Shown here: positions 8,786 to 16,647 of the stretch, piece by piece
Layout: each line of letters begins with the position of its first letter
How positions within the stretch are numbered: the stretch's first letter is position 1
Source: Candidatus Thermochlorobacteriaceae bacterium
GTDB lineage: Bacteria > Bacteroidota > Chlorobiia > Chlorobiales > Thermochlorobacteraceae
Length of the DNA stretch: 64,000 nt
Direction: 5' to 3'
NCBI GenBank assembly: GCA_029263855.1
Contig: JAJUFC010000002.1
Span: 124,001-188,000 of the forward strand
The notes under the pieces: model-generated
What the model was told of the DNA's origin: nothing
The model's database searches: none
Seen by the model: only the letters and a program-made list of their open reading frames with translations
Program-made: the position numbers and the translations under genes

Positions 8786-9944
8786 AAAGTTGTTGGTTGC
8801 TGGTGTTGAACTCTCGCTTTGCTTTTGTGAGCACGACGCAACGATTGGTGTTCGTGCCTTTTTCGTTGTTCGACACGCCGAAGCAATTCGAAAGTTTGGT
8901 AAAGCGTTGCTTGTTAATCAAAATCGCTTGGAGCGAAAAGCCAACCTGCTCTCCAAGTTCGGCGACGATTTCATCTAAATTCACCCGTTGATTTTTGTAA
9001 ATCACTTCGCCGACTTCAATTACAACTGTTCCGTTTTCTTTTACCACACGATAAAGTTCCTTCAAGGTCTCGCGCATAAAAATTTTCCATTCTTCCAAGT
9101 CGCTCGTTTGCATCAAACTTTCTTTGAAGGCATCGTTGGAAACGCCGTAGAACCACGCTTTGAGCCAGTTATCTTTGACGTAATCCACTTTATCCAAAAA
9201 CGGCGGCGATGTTACGACAAGGTCAACCGTTTCGGATTCAATCCAATTCATTTGGCGACAATCGCCCGTTTGAATTTTGTTTTTCAGCGATTCAGGAAAG
9301 CGCTCTTGGAACCGTTCCGCGCCTTGAAGCGAAAGTTTGGCTTTTCGCAAAATGCGCGACTTGACTTCGCGATATGGCGGCTCTTGCTTGCGCTTTGCGT
9401 TGATTTTGCGTTGCGCTTCGGGCGAAACGGCGATTTGCGGAAACGAATACGCGGAGAAAAAACCGTCGGAGTGTCCGTGCAGGCGCGAGACGGCGACAAG
9501 TTCAATGAAGCGGTTGACGTCGTCATAATTTTGTCGAATCGCTTGCTTCAAATTCAACAGTTCTTTTAAGGTTTCGGGGTGATAGAACGCCAGCAAGTCG
9601 CGGTGTTCATCAAGCGCGACGTCGCTTGTCAGGTCGAGCGATTGGAGGCGTTTGGTGATTTCGGAAATTGAGACGGGGCGCGTTTTCGCGTAGGCGATTT
9701 TTTCGGAAATCGGGTTGATGTCGTTATGAAAGGCGATGCGACGCAGCAAGTTGGCTTGAAGCGCGGTCGTGCCTCTGCCGCCGAAGGGGTCTAGCACGAT
9801 GTCGCCTTGATTGGAAAATTGGCGAATGAAAAAATCAGGCAGTTCCGCCTTGAACGACGCGCGATAAGAGAGAATGTAGTGCAACGGACTTTCTTGACGC
9901 TGTTTGCTCGTCCAAAATTCATCTTCGATTTTGCGTATGACCAT
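8742..9944 (-). CDS. DNA methyltransferase, N4/N6-amino type (orphan)
   Basis: A 400-residue SAM-dependent DNA methylase of the amino-methylating class. DPFGGRGTTALQANLL (about residues 52-67) is the SAM-binding FxGxG-type motif, and VVTSPPFLDKVDYV (about 230-244) is the catalytic (D/S/T)PP[FY] motif. The FxGxG-type motif comes before the catalytic motif; TSPPF suggests N4-cytosine or N6-adenine methylation. No restriction endonuclease or specificity subunit is next to it, so it looks like a solitary methylase with regulatory or protective use. Its 3' end overlaps the start of the TonB receptor. The target sequence cannot be read from the protein. Confidence 0.85.
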   Translation of the reverse strand: MVIRKIEDEFWTSKQRQESPLHYILSYRASFKAELPDFFIRQFSNQGDIVLDPFGGRGTTALQANLLRRIAFHNDINPISEKIAYAKTRPVSISEITKRLQSLDLTSDVALDEHRDLLAFYHPETLKELLNLKQAIRQNYDDVNRFIELVAVSRLHGHSDGFFSAYSFPQIAVSPEAQRKINAKRKQEPPYREVKSRILRKAKLSLQGAERFQERFPESLKNKIQTGDCRQMNWIESETVDLVVTSPPFLDKVDYVKDNWLKAWFYGVSNDAFKESLMQTSDLEEWKIFMRETLKELYRVVKENGTVVIEVGEVIYKNQRVNLDEIVAELGEQVGFSLQAILINKQRFTKLSNCFGVSNNEKGTNTNRCVVLTKAKREFNTSNQQLYASPYSKELFSILA

Positions 9945-9958
9945 CTATTTAGCGCTCG

Positions 9959-10480
9959 TTAATCTCGTCGGTCGGAGGCTTTGTTTTCGCAGTTCGGCTT
10001 TGTGCACCGAGCGAAAATTTGAAGCGTATGCCGCTCAATCTCAAAGCCCATCTTGGCGCAAACGGCTTGTTGTTGTTCTTCGATTTTGGGGTTGGCGAAC
10101 TCAAAGACTTTGCCGCAATCTTCGCAAACGATGTGGTCGTGATGCTCGTAGCCGTAGATGCGCTCGTAGTGCAGGTGCTTATGCCCGAAACTGTTTTGGC
10201 TGACGAGATTGCACTCGACGAGCAGTTCGAGGGTATTATAGACCGTTGCGCGAGAAATGTTGCTTCCCTTTTGTTTCATTCTGATGAAAATTTCATCGGC
10301 ATCGAAGTGCCCTGCGGAAGCGTAAATTTCGTTCAAAACCATCGCGCGCTCTGGCGTTGAGCGGTATCCTTTCTTTTTCAAAAACTCCGCGAAAATTTCT
10401 TCGACCGTGAGCATATTCTTTTCGCTCTTTCTTGTCTTCACTTCGATTACTTTTGGGGAAGCGGTTTTCGTCTCTTTCAT
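9959..10480 (-). CDS. Fur-family metal/peroxide-responsive repressor
   Basis: A 173-residue DNA-binding regulator. The start at 10480 (MKETKTASPK) is preceded by AAGG at suitable spacing; a longer start at 10537 adds 19 residues. An N-terminal winged helix (GYRSTPERAMVLNEIYAS, SRATVYNTLELLVE) is followed by HHDHIVCEDCGKVFEF, with the metal-binding His cluster and a CxxC. A second Cys pair sits at CTKPNC (CxxxxC rather than CxxC). Sequence alone cannot separate Fur, Zur and PerR. It lies 14 bases upstream of the methyltransferase on the same strand, so the two could share a transcript. Confidence 0.88.
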   Translation of the reverse strand: MKETKTASPKVIEVKTRKSEKNMLTVEEIFAEFLKKKGYRSTPERAMVLNEIYASAGHFDADEIFIRMKQKGSNISRATVYNTLELLVECNLVSQNSFGHKHLHYERIYGYEHHDHIVCEDCGKVFEFANPKIEEQQQAVCAKMGFEIERHTLQIFARCTKPNCENKASDRRD

Positions 10481-10581
10481 GTGTGCCTTGTTCGTTAGAG
10501 TTGGGATTGCTACAACGGGCTTGAAGTTAAAGTTCAATTCTCAAAAACGGAAACACAACTTTTGAGGCGATTCATTTCGCC

Positions 10582-11082
10582 TTAAAACTTTACTGTTGCG
10601 CCAATACGAATCCCATGTGCTTCAAACCAGCCTTTTGGCACTTCTAAGGCGTAGGGAACGGGCACACTCGAAGGGTAAGTTGGCAAACTATCGTCGGGGA
10701 TAAAGGGGCTTTCAGGCGGCACCATTGAAACAATATCGGTAATTCTACGCGAGGCGTCAATGTAGGCAATGTCTATCGGGAAGCGGCAGTTTTTCATCCA
10801 AAAGCTTTGCTTTTTGGGTTCGGGGAAAATGAACAGCATGCCGCTATTTGCCTCGAGCGAATCGCGAAACATCAAGCCCATTTGCCGCTTCTGTTCATCG
10901 TCGGCGAGTTCAACCATAATGAACGCTGTGTCGACTTGAATTTTCTTTTTGACGATGTTTGCCTTGACAGGCTTGGCAGATTCAACCGAGCGCGTATTGT
11001 TTTTTTCATTCTTACACGCAACGCCTATCAACATCAATACAAGCAACAGGACTAAACGCGCCTCGACTTTTCGCCACATCAT
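10582..11082 (-). CDS. DUF192-family lipoprotein
   Basis: A 166-residue protein with a lipoprotein signal (LMLIGVAC, Cys about 23) and one DUF192 domain: VELADDEQKRQMGLMFRD, then MLFIFPEPKKQSFWMKN, then IDIAYID and a C-terminal ALEVPKGWFEAHGI. DUF192 proteins form a compact beta-barrel of unknown biochemical role and are widespread as exported proteins. It probably faces the periplasm. It is on the same strand as purS, with a six-base gap. Confidence 0.85.
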   Translation of the reverse strand: MMWRKVEARLVLLLVLMLIGVACKNEKNNTRSVESAKPVKANIVKKKIQVDTAFIMVELADDEQKRQMGLMFRDSLEANSGMLFIFPEPKKQSFWMKNCRFPIDIAYIDASRRITDIVSMVPPESPFIPDDSLPTYPSSVPVPYALEVPKGWFEAHGIRIGATVKF

Positions 11083-11088
11083 TCGCCG

Positions 11089-11337
11089 CTACACTTTTTC
11101 AAGTTCAAAACTATAATCTTCCATCACAGGATTGGAAAGCAATTTTTTGCACGCCTCTTCGGCGTTTTTACGCGCGAGAGTTTCGTCGTCGTCGTTGAGT
11201 TCGAGCTCGATATACTTTCCGATGCGCACCGACTCCACATCACCGTAGCCGAGTTTATGAAGCGCCGATTGAACGGCTTTGCCTTGCACGTCCAAAATCG
11301 ATTTGCGAAGGGTTACTTTGATTTTTGCTCGATACAT
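11089..11337 (-). CDS. purS: Phosphoribosylformylglycinamidine synthase, PurS subunit
   Basis: An 82-residue protein matching PurS in length and in its ferredoxin-like pattern: KIKVTLRKSILDVQGKAVQ, LGYGDVESVRIGKYIELEL, and C-terminal LLSNPVMEDYSFELE. PurS bridges PurL and PurQ in FGAR amidotransferase, the fourth step of purine synthesis. purQ and purL are not in the window. The neighbours are lipoproteins, so the gene is separated from its pathway partners. Only 5 bases separate it from the small lipoprotein gene upstream (ends 11343). Confidence 0.9.
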   Translation of the reverse strand: MYRAKIKVTLRKSILDVQGKAVQSALHKLGYGDVESVRIGKYIELELNDDDETLARKNAEEACKKLLSNPVMEDYSFELEKV

Positions 11338-11342
11338 GAGTG

Positions 11343-11828
11343 TTAATGTTTGGCTTCTTCGTGTTTGGCTTCTTCGCGAAGTTTCTTTTTGAGTTCTTTG
11401 TCAATCGAGTAGCAGAAATCGCTAACGGTGTGGTAGCGGTCGTGCAATGCGGTGAGGTTTTTCTTGATGTCGTCTTCTTTGGCTTTTTTGACGACCATAT
11501 CGGCGAGGGCTTGCGACTCGCTGACGAGTTTGGCAAGATAAAAGTTCACGGAATCCTTCACGGGCGCGTAGCGGGCGGGCGGGGTTGAGTTTTGCCACGC
11601 TTTGGCTTTATCTGCCATTTCTTGCGCGCGCGTCAAGATAGGCTTCATCTCGCCATCTTCCATTGGGTGGAAGGTTTCCGCCATAACATTGTGGAAAATT
11701 TCCATTTCCGCCCATTCTTCCAATTTTGGCGCGGGTTTTGGGGCTTCGGCGGTTTGAGGTTTTGGTTCTTCTTTTTTGGCGCAATTCGCGAGCGAAATCG
11801 TCAGAAGCGCGACAATGAGGCATTTCAT
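11343..11828 (-). CDS. Small helical lipoprotein, unknown function
   Basis: A 161-residue protein with a lipoprotein signal (TISLANC, Cys16). It then has a Lys/Glu/Pro-rich linker and a mostly helical domain rich in Met, His and charged residues (MEIFHNVMAETFHPMEDGEM). The C-terminus is a short Glu-Ala-Lys-His repeat (EEAKHEEAKH) that could bind metal. The shape recalls cytochrome b562-like four-helix bundles, but there is no CXXCH. I do not recognise a family. It is upstream of purS on the same strand. Confidence 0.7.
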   Translation of the reverse strand: MKCLIVALLTISLANCAKKEEPKPQTAEAPKPAPKLEEWAEMEIFHNVMAETFHPMEDGEMKPILTRAQEMADKAKAWQNSTPPARYAPVKDSVNFYLAKLVSESQALADMVVKKAKEDDIKKNLTALHDRYHTVSDFCYSIDKELKKKLREEAKHEEAKH

Positions 11829-11840
11829 AGTTGTATGGTT

Positions 11841-12695
11841 TTAATTGGTTGAGTTTGTTGAAGATGAATGCAAAGACTCGGCTGATGGCTCGGCGCGGTT
11901 GTCCGATATTTCTTCGCTGAAAAAGAAATATATGTATCGGGCGATGCCGAAAGCGATGTAGAAACACATCGCGAAGAAAAATCCCTTTGCTTGAAATAAC
12001 AAAATCGCCAAAAAGCCCAGCGCGAATGCGGCAGTTTTGAACGGATATTTCCTAAACTCTTTTGGCTTTGGAAGCAAATCATATTTGACCGTGCTAACCA
12101 TCAAAACCGAGAGCGTGAGCGTGAGCGCGACGAGCGCAAGCGTCATTTGCTCCATCGTGAGAAAGTAATCGCCGCTCGTCCAAATGACGAATGAGGAGAG
12201 CGTCATCGCTTGCGAGGGCGTTGGCAATCCTGAAAAGTAATCTTTTGAAAATCCGACGAGTTGCACGTTGAATCGCGCAAGGCGCAAGCCGCTCCCGACC
12301 ATCAACGCCGAACTGAGTGCCGCGCCCCAGATTCCAAATTGCTCCAATCCAAATTTGTAAGCAAGGAACGACGGTGCCGCGCCAAACGACACCAAGTCGG
12401 AAAGCGAATCCAGTTCAACGCCGAACTCCGATGAGGAATTTGTTAATCGTGCGATGAAACCATCAATCGTATCAAACACGGCGGCAAGAATAATGAACCA
12501 CCCTGCAAGCGCATACTCGCGCTGTTCCGCACAAATGATTGAGCCGTAGCCGCAGAGCATATTCATGACCGTAAAGGTCGAGGGAAATGCAGAGCGAGAG
12601 ACGCGCGGCATTTTCACTTGTCCCATCTTGAAGCGTCGCTTCGCTTTGAAACGATTGCGCCGCGAGAATTTCGGATTCGGTTCGGCTTTGTGCAT
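11841..12695 (-). CDS. pssA: CDP-diacylglycerol--serine O-phosphatidyltransferase
   Basis: A 284-residue inner-membrane enzyme that makes phosphatidylserine from CDP-diacylglycerol and serine, the first step toward phosphatidylethanolamine. The full CDP-alcohol phosphotransferase motif is present: DG-x2-AR-x8-G-x3-D-x3-D (DGFIARLTNSSSEFGVELDS, then LSD). Seven or eight hydrophobic helices follow. The ATG at 12695 is chosen because the Lys/Arg-rich leader and MPRVSRSAFPSTFTVMN opening are typical. The frame runs on upstream to 13076, but that part lies inside pscA read in another frame. The gene is 75 bases downstream of the pscA terminator. Confidence 0.9.
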   Translation of the reverse strand: MHKAEPNPKFSRRNRFKAKRRFKMGQVKMPRVSRSAFPSTFTVMNMLCGYGSIICAEQREYALAGWFIILAAVFDTIDGFIARLTNSSSEFGVELDSLSDLVSFGAAPSFLAYKFGLEQFGIWGAALSSALMVGSGLRLARFNVQLVGFSKDYFSGLPTPSQAMTLSSFVIWTSGDYFLTMEQMTLALVALTLTLSVLMVSTVKYDLLPKPKEFRKYPFKTAAFALGFLAILLFQAKGFFFAMCFYIAFGIARYIYFFFSEEISDNRAEPSAESLHSSSTNSTN

Positions 12696-12760
12696 AGTGC
12701 GTGTTTCGGACGCGCAATTTAGGAATTTTTCACGTGGTTTTTTCGCGCATAAAATTCGCG

Positions 12761-12797
12761 CATAAAAGAAAAAGGGGACTTTTGTCAAGCCCCCTTT
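12761..12797 (-). terminator. Intrinsic terminator of pscA
   Basis: On the minus strand AAAGGGG pairs with CCCCTTT across a 13-base loop and is followed by TTTTTCTTTT. It starts about 30 bases after the pscA stop, so pscA is likely the last or only gene of its transcript. Confidence 0.85.
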
Positions 12798-12829
12798 ATC
12801 CGTGTTTTCCGCGCTCCTCCTTTTTGGGT

Positions 12830-15109
12830 TTAGCCAATGAGTTTGAGCAAGTAGCCGACGACTTCCGCGAGCAGGTCGCCGCTTTGCGTTGCGGCTTGGC
12901 TGACGGGCGGCGGCGCAGGTTGATTGGTCATATAGAACCCGTTGGCGATGTAGAGCCAAACGAGCATAAAGGTTCCGCTGAAATAAAGCACCGTGCCCGC
13001 GAACTTCGAGTCTGAAAGGTTCAGCACGGGGAAGCGGAACTTGACGTCGCGTCCGAGCAAGGTTTTGCCGAGCCAACGAATCGTGCGCGTTTGAATGTCC
13101 GCGCCTTCCAAGCGAGAGCCTCTATCCTTGAACCACACGGCGAAACTGATGAACCAAACAAGGTGTCCGAGCAACAAGACGACCGTCAGGTGCGAACTTG
13201 CCCATATCGCTTGCGTTTCCGTCCACATATAGTAGAACACGCCGCCGGTGTAGTGGTGTTTCAGCCCTGCAATCGCGTCCCAAGCGTTGCAGTCGGCGAC
13301 CGCCATTCCGTAGTTCATTGAGGCAAGCCAACCGCCGTCGATATACCAGTTGATAACCGAAAGCGGCTTAACCGACCAGAGAATCGCGAACCACAGTTGG
13401 TCTTGAATCGACACGCCGCAAGTGCCGCCATAAACGGGACCGAGGCACGGGAACGAGAACGAGTTCTTCTTCAAGCCCAAGTCTTCCCAAAGCGGCGACG
13501 TATGCGCGAAGAAGGCGATGCGCGACGTGGCGACCGACGCGAAGAGCCAACCTGCCGCAATCGCGTGCAGGGCGCACCAGTCATTGATTGACGGATCTTC
13601 AAACATAAAGTGCCACATCGGGAGCGGTCGGAGCCAGTAGAAGCTCATCGTGATGTTCGCGCCCATCATATTCAGTTCGCACAGCGAGTTCCAACAGATG
13701 ACGGCATAGACGGAAATCATCGTCGTAAAGCACATCACCATCACCGTTCCGACGAATTTCACTTGGAATTCCTTGTCGCGACCGAGCGCAATCCACTTCG
13801 ACTTAATTTGATTGTAGAGTCCGCTCATCTGAATTTTGAGCAGGTATTGTCCGCCGTGAAATACGCCTGCAAAGACATACAGGAATCCGCAAATGATGTG
13901 GTTGAACGCCAAGAGATTGATGACGGTTTGCGCCATTCCGAACGTCGCCCCGTTCTTCGGCAGAATCGCATAGGGCGGATATTCGGGATATTCAATCTTC
14001 TTCAGGTCGGTGTTGCCGTTTGCGTCAAAGCCGACGCGGTTAAACGGCTCGCCGTAAATGTAGAACACCAAGTCGTTGAGTTGTTGGTAGAAGAATTGAT
14101 TTTGCTTGAAGGCGATGAAGGCGAAGATGCCGAGCGCGATGTTCACATAGCCCATTGAGGTAAGGTGAACGGAGAAGATTGCCTTCAAGTCGTCGTTGAG
14201 GTGTTCGGCGGCGCGTGGCGGATTTGCCCACCAATAGAAGCCGAATGCAAAGAACACTGCTGCCCAGATGAACGACATAAAGGCTTCGCTGTTAATCTTT
14301 TGGAAGTTCGGCTCTGGTGTGATGCCCATTGCAAACCACATCACCAATCCCCAAGCAAGAAAGAGAAACGCTTGGTAAATCGTGTGCGCGCCGAGGGCTT
14401 CGGAGTAGTTCTTCGCAGAGCGTCCGCCAATGCCACCGGGAATGACGCTTCCAAGAATACGGAAGTCGCGGAAGTTGCCGGGAACGGCGGCGTCTTTGTT
14501 CCAGAAGAAAAGGAACGCGAGCGGGTTCGAGAGGTCGCTCGTCCAGTGCTTCCAACCGCCGTAGATGAGGAACGCGCCTGCGGCGAAGTGAATGCCCGCC
14601 CACCACAAGAGTTTGCGCGCCGCTTCCATCAGGTCGGCTGTTTCAGGACTGTAAGTATCGATGCCCAGAGAGACCATTCGGGGCTTAATGGTGAGATAGA
14701 ACCAGTTGTCGTAGAACCCTACTGCGCCGTTTGGAAAAACTTGAATACCCGAGATGTAGTAAATCCCCATCACGATACCCAGACAGCCCAAGAGCGCGAG
14801 GTGTCCACCGAAAACTTGTTCGTCGGTCAGTTTATCTGCATCAAAGACTTGAAACCACTTTGTGGTGCGGGTTTCCGTGCGTTTGAGCAGGAAGCGTTTC
14901 ATATCGGCGACATCTGCTTCCATTACGACGGGTTTGGCGGGAACAGATGCGGTCTTCGCGCCCTCTTTGGCAGGCGCGGGAGCCTTTGCGGCGGCTTGTG
15001 CCGCAGCCGGCTTTTTAGATGCGGCTTGCAACTTTGCGGCTTGTAGAGGTCGCTTTGGTGCGCCGCCACCTTCTCCACCCGAAGGCGTGGGCTTTTCTTG
15101 ATCTGCCAT
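12830..15109 (-). CDS. pscA: Type I photosynthetic reaction centre core protein PscA (P840)
   Basis: A 759-residue inner-membrane protein that forms the homodimeric reaction centre core, binding P840 and antenna bacteriochlorophylls and passing electrons to the Fe-S cluster FX. FX is held by Cys555 and Cys564 in FPCLGPVYGGTCGVSIQD (C-x8-C). About 11 membrane helices are visible, and long segments match Chlorobium PscA as I recall it, for example DNWFYLTIKPRMVSLGIDTY and DRGSRLEGADIQTRTIRWLG. The N-terminal 60 residues are Ala/Pro/Lys-rich and cytoplasmic. A strong AAGGAG sits six bases before the ATG. A B12-type regulator is upstream and a terminator directly downstream. pscB, the FA/FB protein that follows pscA in Chlorobium, is absent here. 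Confidence 0.97.
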   Translation of the reverse strand: MADQEKPTPSGGEGGGAPKRPLQAAKLQAASKKPAAAQAAAKAPAPAKEGAKTASVPAKPVVMEADVADMKRFLLKRTETRTTKWFQVFDADKLTDEQVFGGHLALLGCLGIVMGIYYISGIQVFPNGAVGFYDNWFYLTIKPRMVSLGIDTYSPETADLMEAARKLLWWAGIHFAAGAFLIYGGWKHWTSDLSNPLAFLFFWNKDAAVPGNFRDFRILGSVIPGGIGGRSAKNYSEALGAHTIYQAFLFLAWGLVMWFAMGITPEPNFQKINSEAFMSFIWAAVFFAFGFYWWANPPRAAEHLNDDLKAIFSVHLTSMGYVNIALGIFAFIAFKQNQFFYQQLNDLVFYIYGEPFNRVGFDANGNTDLKKIEYPEYPPYAILPKNGATFGMAQTVINLLAFNHIICGFLYVFAGVFHGGQYLLKIQMSGLYNQIKSKWIALGRDKEFQVKFVGTVMVMCFTTMISVYAVICWNSLCELNMMGANITMSFYWLRPLPMWHFMFEDPSINDWCALHAIAAGWLFASVATSRIAFFAHTSPLWEDLGLKKNSFSFPCLGPVYGGTCGVSIQDQLWFAILWSVKPLSVINWYIDGGWLASMNYGMAVADCNAWDAIAGLKHHYTGGVFYYMWTETQAIWASSHLTVVLLLGHLVWFISFAVWFKDRGSRLEGADIQTRTIRWLGKTLLGRDVKFRFPVLNLSDSKFAGTVLYFSGTFMLVWLYIANGFYMTNQPAPPPVSQAATQSGDLLAEVVGYLLKLIG

Positions 15110-15204
15110 TGTATTCTCCTTAATCCAATGTTATCGTTTGATGACTACGGTGATAGCGCGCCAAGCCCTTGGTTCATTTTGCTTCGGCGCGAACTACGAA
15201 TTTG

Positions 15205-15240
15205 TTCAAACTCACCTGCCTGTGTGGAGGCGAGTTTGAA
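15205..15240. promoter_or_regulatory. Inverted repeat in the pscA upstream region
   Basis: TTCAAACTC (15205-15213) and GAGTTTGAA (15232-15240) are perfect 9-base inverted arms. Past one mismatch two more base pairs extend the stem, leaving a 12-base centre. It lies 96-131 bases upstream of the pscA ATG and has no T-run after it on the minus strand. An operator is therefore as plausible as a terminator of the upstream regulator gene. Protein binding is inference. Confidence 0.5.
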
Positions 15241-15253
15241 ATCGCTGTCACAA

Positions 15254-15314
15254 ACTGCTTACAGCGGCACTGCTTGATACTGCATACTGCTTTACTGCTA
15301 CGCTACATTACTGC
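15254..15314. repeat. ACTGC word array upstream of pscA
   Basis: Six copies of ACTGC (AGCAGT on the pscA strand) begin at 15254, 15269, 15279, 15286, 15294 and 15310, mostly as TACTGC or ACTGCTT. The array fills most of the spacer between the B12-type regulator and the inverted repeat. A similar tract, richer in ACTAC, occurs at 48200-48274. It may be a simple-sequence repeat or a set of weak binding sites. Confidence 0.6.
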
Positions 15315-15385
15315 TTTATGGCAGAACTGACAAAGAACGAGGTTCATTTTTTGCTTTCCGTATGGTCGATATGCACGAATTGCCG

Positions 15386-16423
15386 TCAATTCATCGACTT
15401 CAAGTCTATTTCTTGCGATGTTTGCCCGACGTCGTAATTTTCTCTGATGTATTGCTCCAAATCGCTGCAACTGCGCGCGCGAAAATCCGCTCGCAACGGG
15501 TGCGACTTGGTCTCGCCGATGAACTGCCCGCCAATGATGAATTTAACCTGATGCTTGGCAAGGAACTTTCGGAACTGCTCGTATCGACGATAAATGGGCG
15601 CATGCAGGCGAGCGTTGGTGATTGACATGCACACCATTTCCGGTTTGTGCTCTTCGACCGCCGATTCTAAATCCTTGAAGGGCACGGACGCGCCGATGTA
15701 GCGCACTTGGAATCCCAACGTTTCGCACACTAGCGACACGCCCAAAAGCGGCACCTCGTGCAGTTCAGATTCAGGGCACGTGGCGACAATCGCCAAACGC
15801 TTTTTGTCGTTGGTTTCCGACCTCGCCGCGTCGGTCGCGTTGCCTTGCGCGTTGGCGTAGAGCAACGTGAGGCTGGACGCGCCACGCTCTGTCTCTTCGC
15901 GCAAACTCGACTCGAGTCGCATCTTCGTGCGAAGAATCGCTTCCACGACGATATTCGTGATGATGTGCTCGTCGCTAATGGAAATTTTCTTTTCGCACCA
16001 CAAGTTGCCAACGCGGTGCATCGCGGGCGCAATCATATTGTCAAACATCACTGAGAAAGAGGGAATTCGCTCAATCGCTTTGCTTAGGAGGGCTTCGACT
16101 TCATTTTTCTTAAACTCAAGCAAACTCTCCGTGAGCTTATCCGCTAACGCGCCGACATCGCCGCGCACGAGTAGAATTTCCGTGTTCAAATCAATCGCAT
16201 CGGCGTTGCGCTTTTGCACTTGCAGTCGCTCCAACTGCTCCGATGAAACGCGAATGTGATTTTTCTCGATGAAGTCTAAAACATCATCAAGTTTGAACTT
16301 TCTATGTCCTCCAATGGTTTTGTGATACTTGATGAGCCCCATGTTCGCCCATCGTTTAACGGTGGTTTCCCCGACCGCGCAGAGTTCAGAAAGTTCTCGC
16401 GTTGAAAAGAATTGACTAATCAT
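15386..16423 (-). CDS. MerR-type regulator with cobalamin-binding domain (CarH/LitR-like)
   Basis: A 345-residue regulator. The start at 16423 (MISQFFSTRE) has GAGGAG seven bases upstream; a start at 16438 adds five residues. It has a MerR winged helix (residues 4-50, GETTVKRWANMGLIKYHKT), then a four-helix B12 cap with W142-x9-E152-H153, the CarH signature. A Rossmann B12 domain follows (about 208-335) with E220-L-H222, where H222 would be the lower cobalt ligand. The usual Gly three residues after this His is Pro225. A hydrophilic insert (about 178-208) separates cap and Rossmann domain. CarH-type proteins bind DNA in the dark with adenosylcobalamin and release it in light. Lying just upstream of pscA on the same strand, it is a candidate light or redox regulator of the reaction centre. 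Confidence 0.88.
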   Translation of the reverse strand: MISQFFSTRELSELCAVGETTVKRWANMGLIKYHKTIGGHRKFKLDDVLDFIEKNHIRVSSEQLERLQVQKRNADAIDLNTEILLVRGDVGALADKLTESLLEFKKNEVEALLSKAIERIPSFSVMFDNMIAPAMHRVGNLWCEKKISISDEHIITNIVVEAILRTKMRLESSLREETERGASSLTLLYANAQGNATDAARSETNDKKRLAIVATCPESELHEVPLLGVSLVCETLGFQVRYIGASVPFKDLESAVEEHKPEMVCMSITNARLHAPIYRRYEQFRKFLAKHQVKFIIGGQFIGETKSHPLRADFRARSCSDLEQYIRENYDVGQTSQEIDLKSMN

Positions 16424-16530
16424 AACGGTACTCCTCAATTTTTACTTCAAAACAACCTTTAATTCACAACAGGAACGGCTTTCGCCAGCCCTTGTCCGTA
16501 ACTTACGAAAAGCACGATGCTCCACAAAGA

Positions 16531-16565
16531 AACAGCCGACTTCGCTATCGGCTTTTTCGGCTGTT
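16531..16565. terminator. Nested stem-loop between hxlR-type gene and B12-type regulator
   Basis: AACAGCCGA (16531-16539) can pair either with TCGGCT (16548-16553) or with TCGGCTGTT (16557-16565), giving two mutually exclusive hairpins. On the plus strand the inner one is followed by TTTT. On the minus strand only GTTTCTTTG follows. It may end the HxlR-type transcript or act in the regulator's leader. Confidence 0.45.
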
Positions 16566-16647
16566 GGTTTTGGCTGAAACGGACGATTTATTCTTGTAAT
16601 CGGTTAAATCGACTGTCGCCGTCTCTTATTTTTAAATGGATTTCGTC

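Noticed and set aside
12696-13076. N-terminal extension of pssA up to 13076
   Set aside because: The extra residues are Arg-rich and are pscA codons read in another frame; the family start fits the ATG at 12695.
14165-15046. A 293-residue open frame on the plus strand opposite pscA
   Set aside because: It is the antisense of a well-conserved reaction-centre gene, has no recognisable domain, and similar long antisense frames occur opposite many genes here because of base composition.
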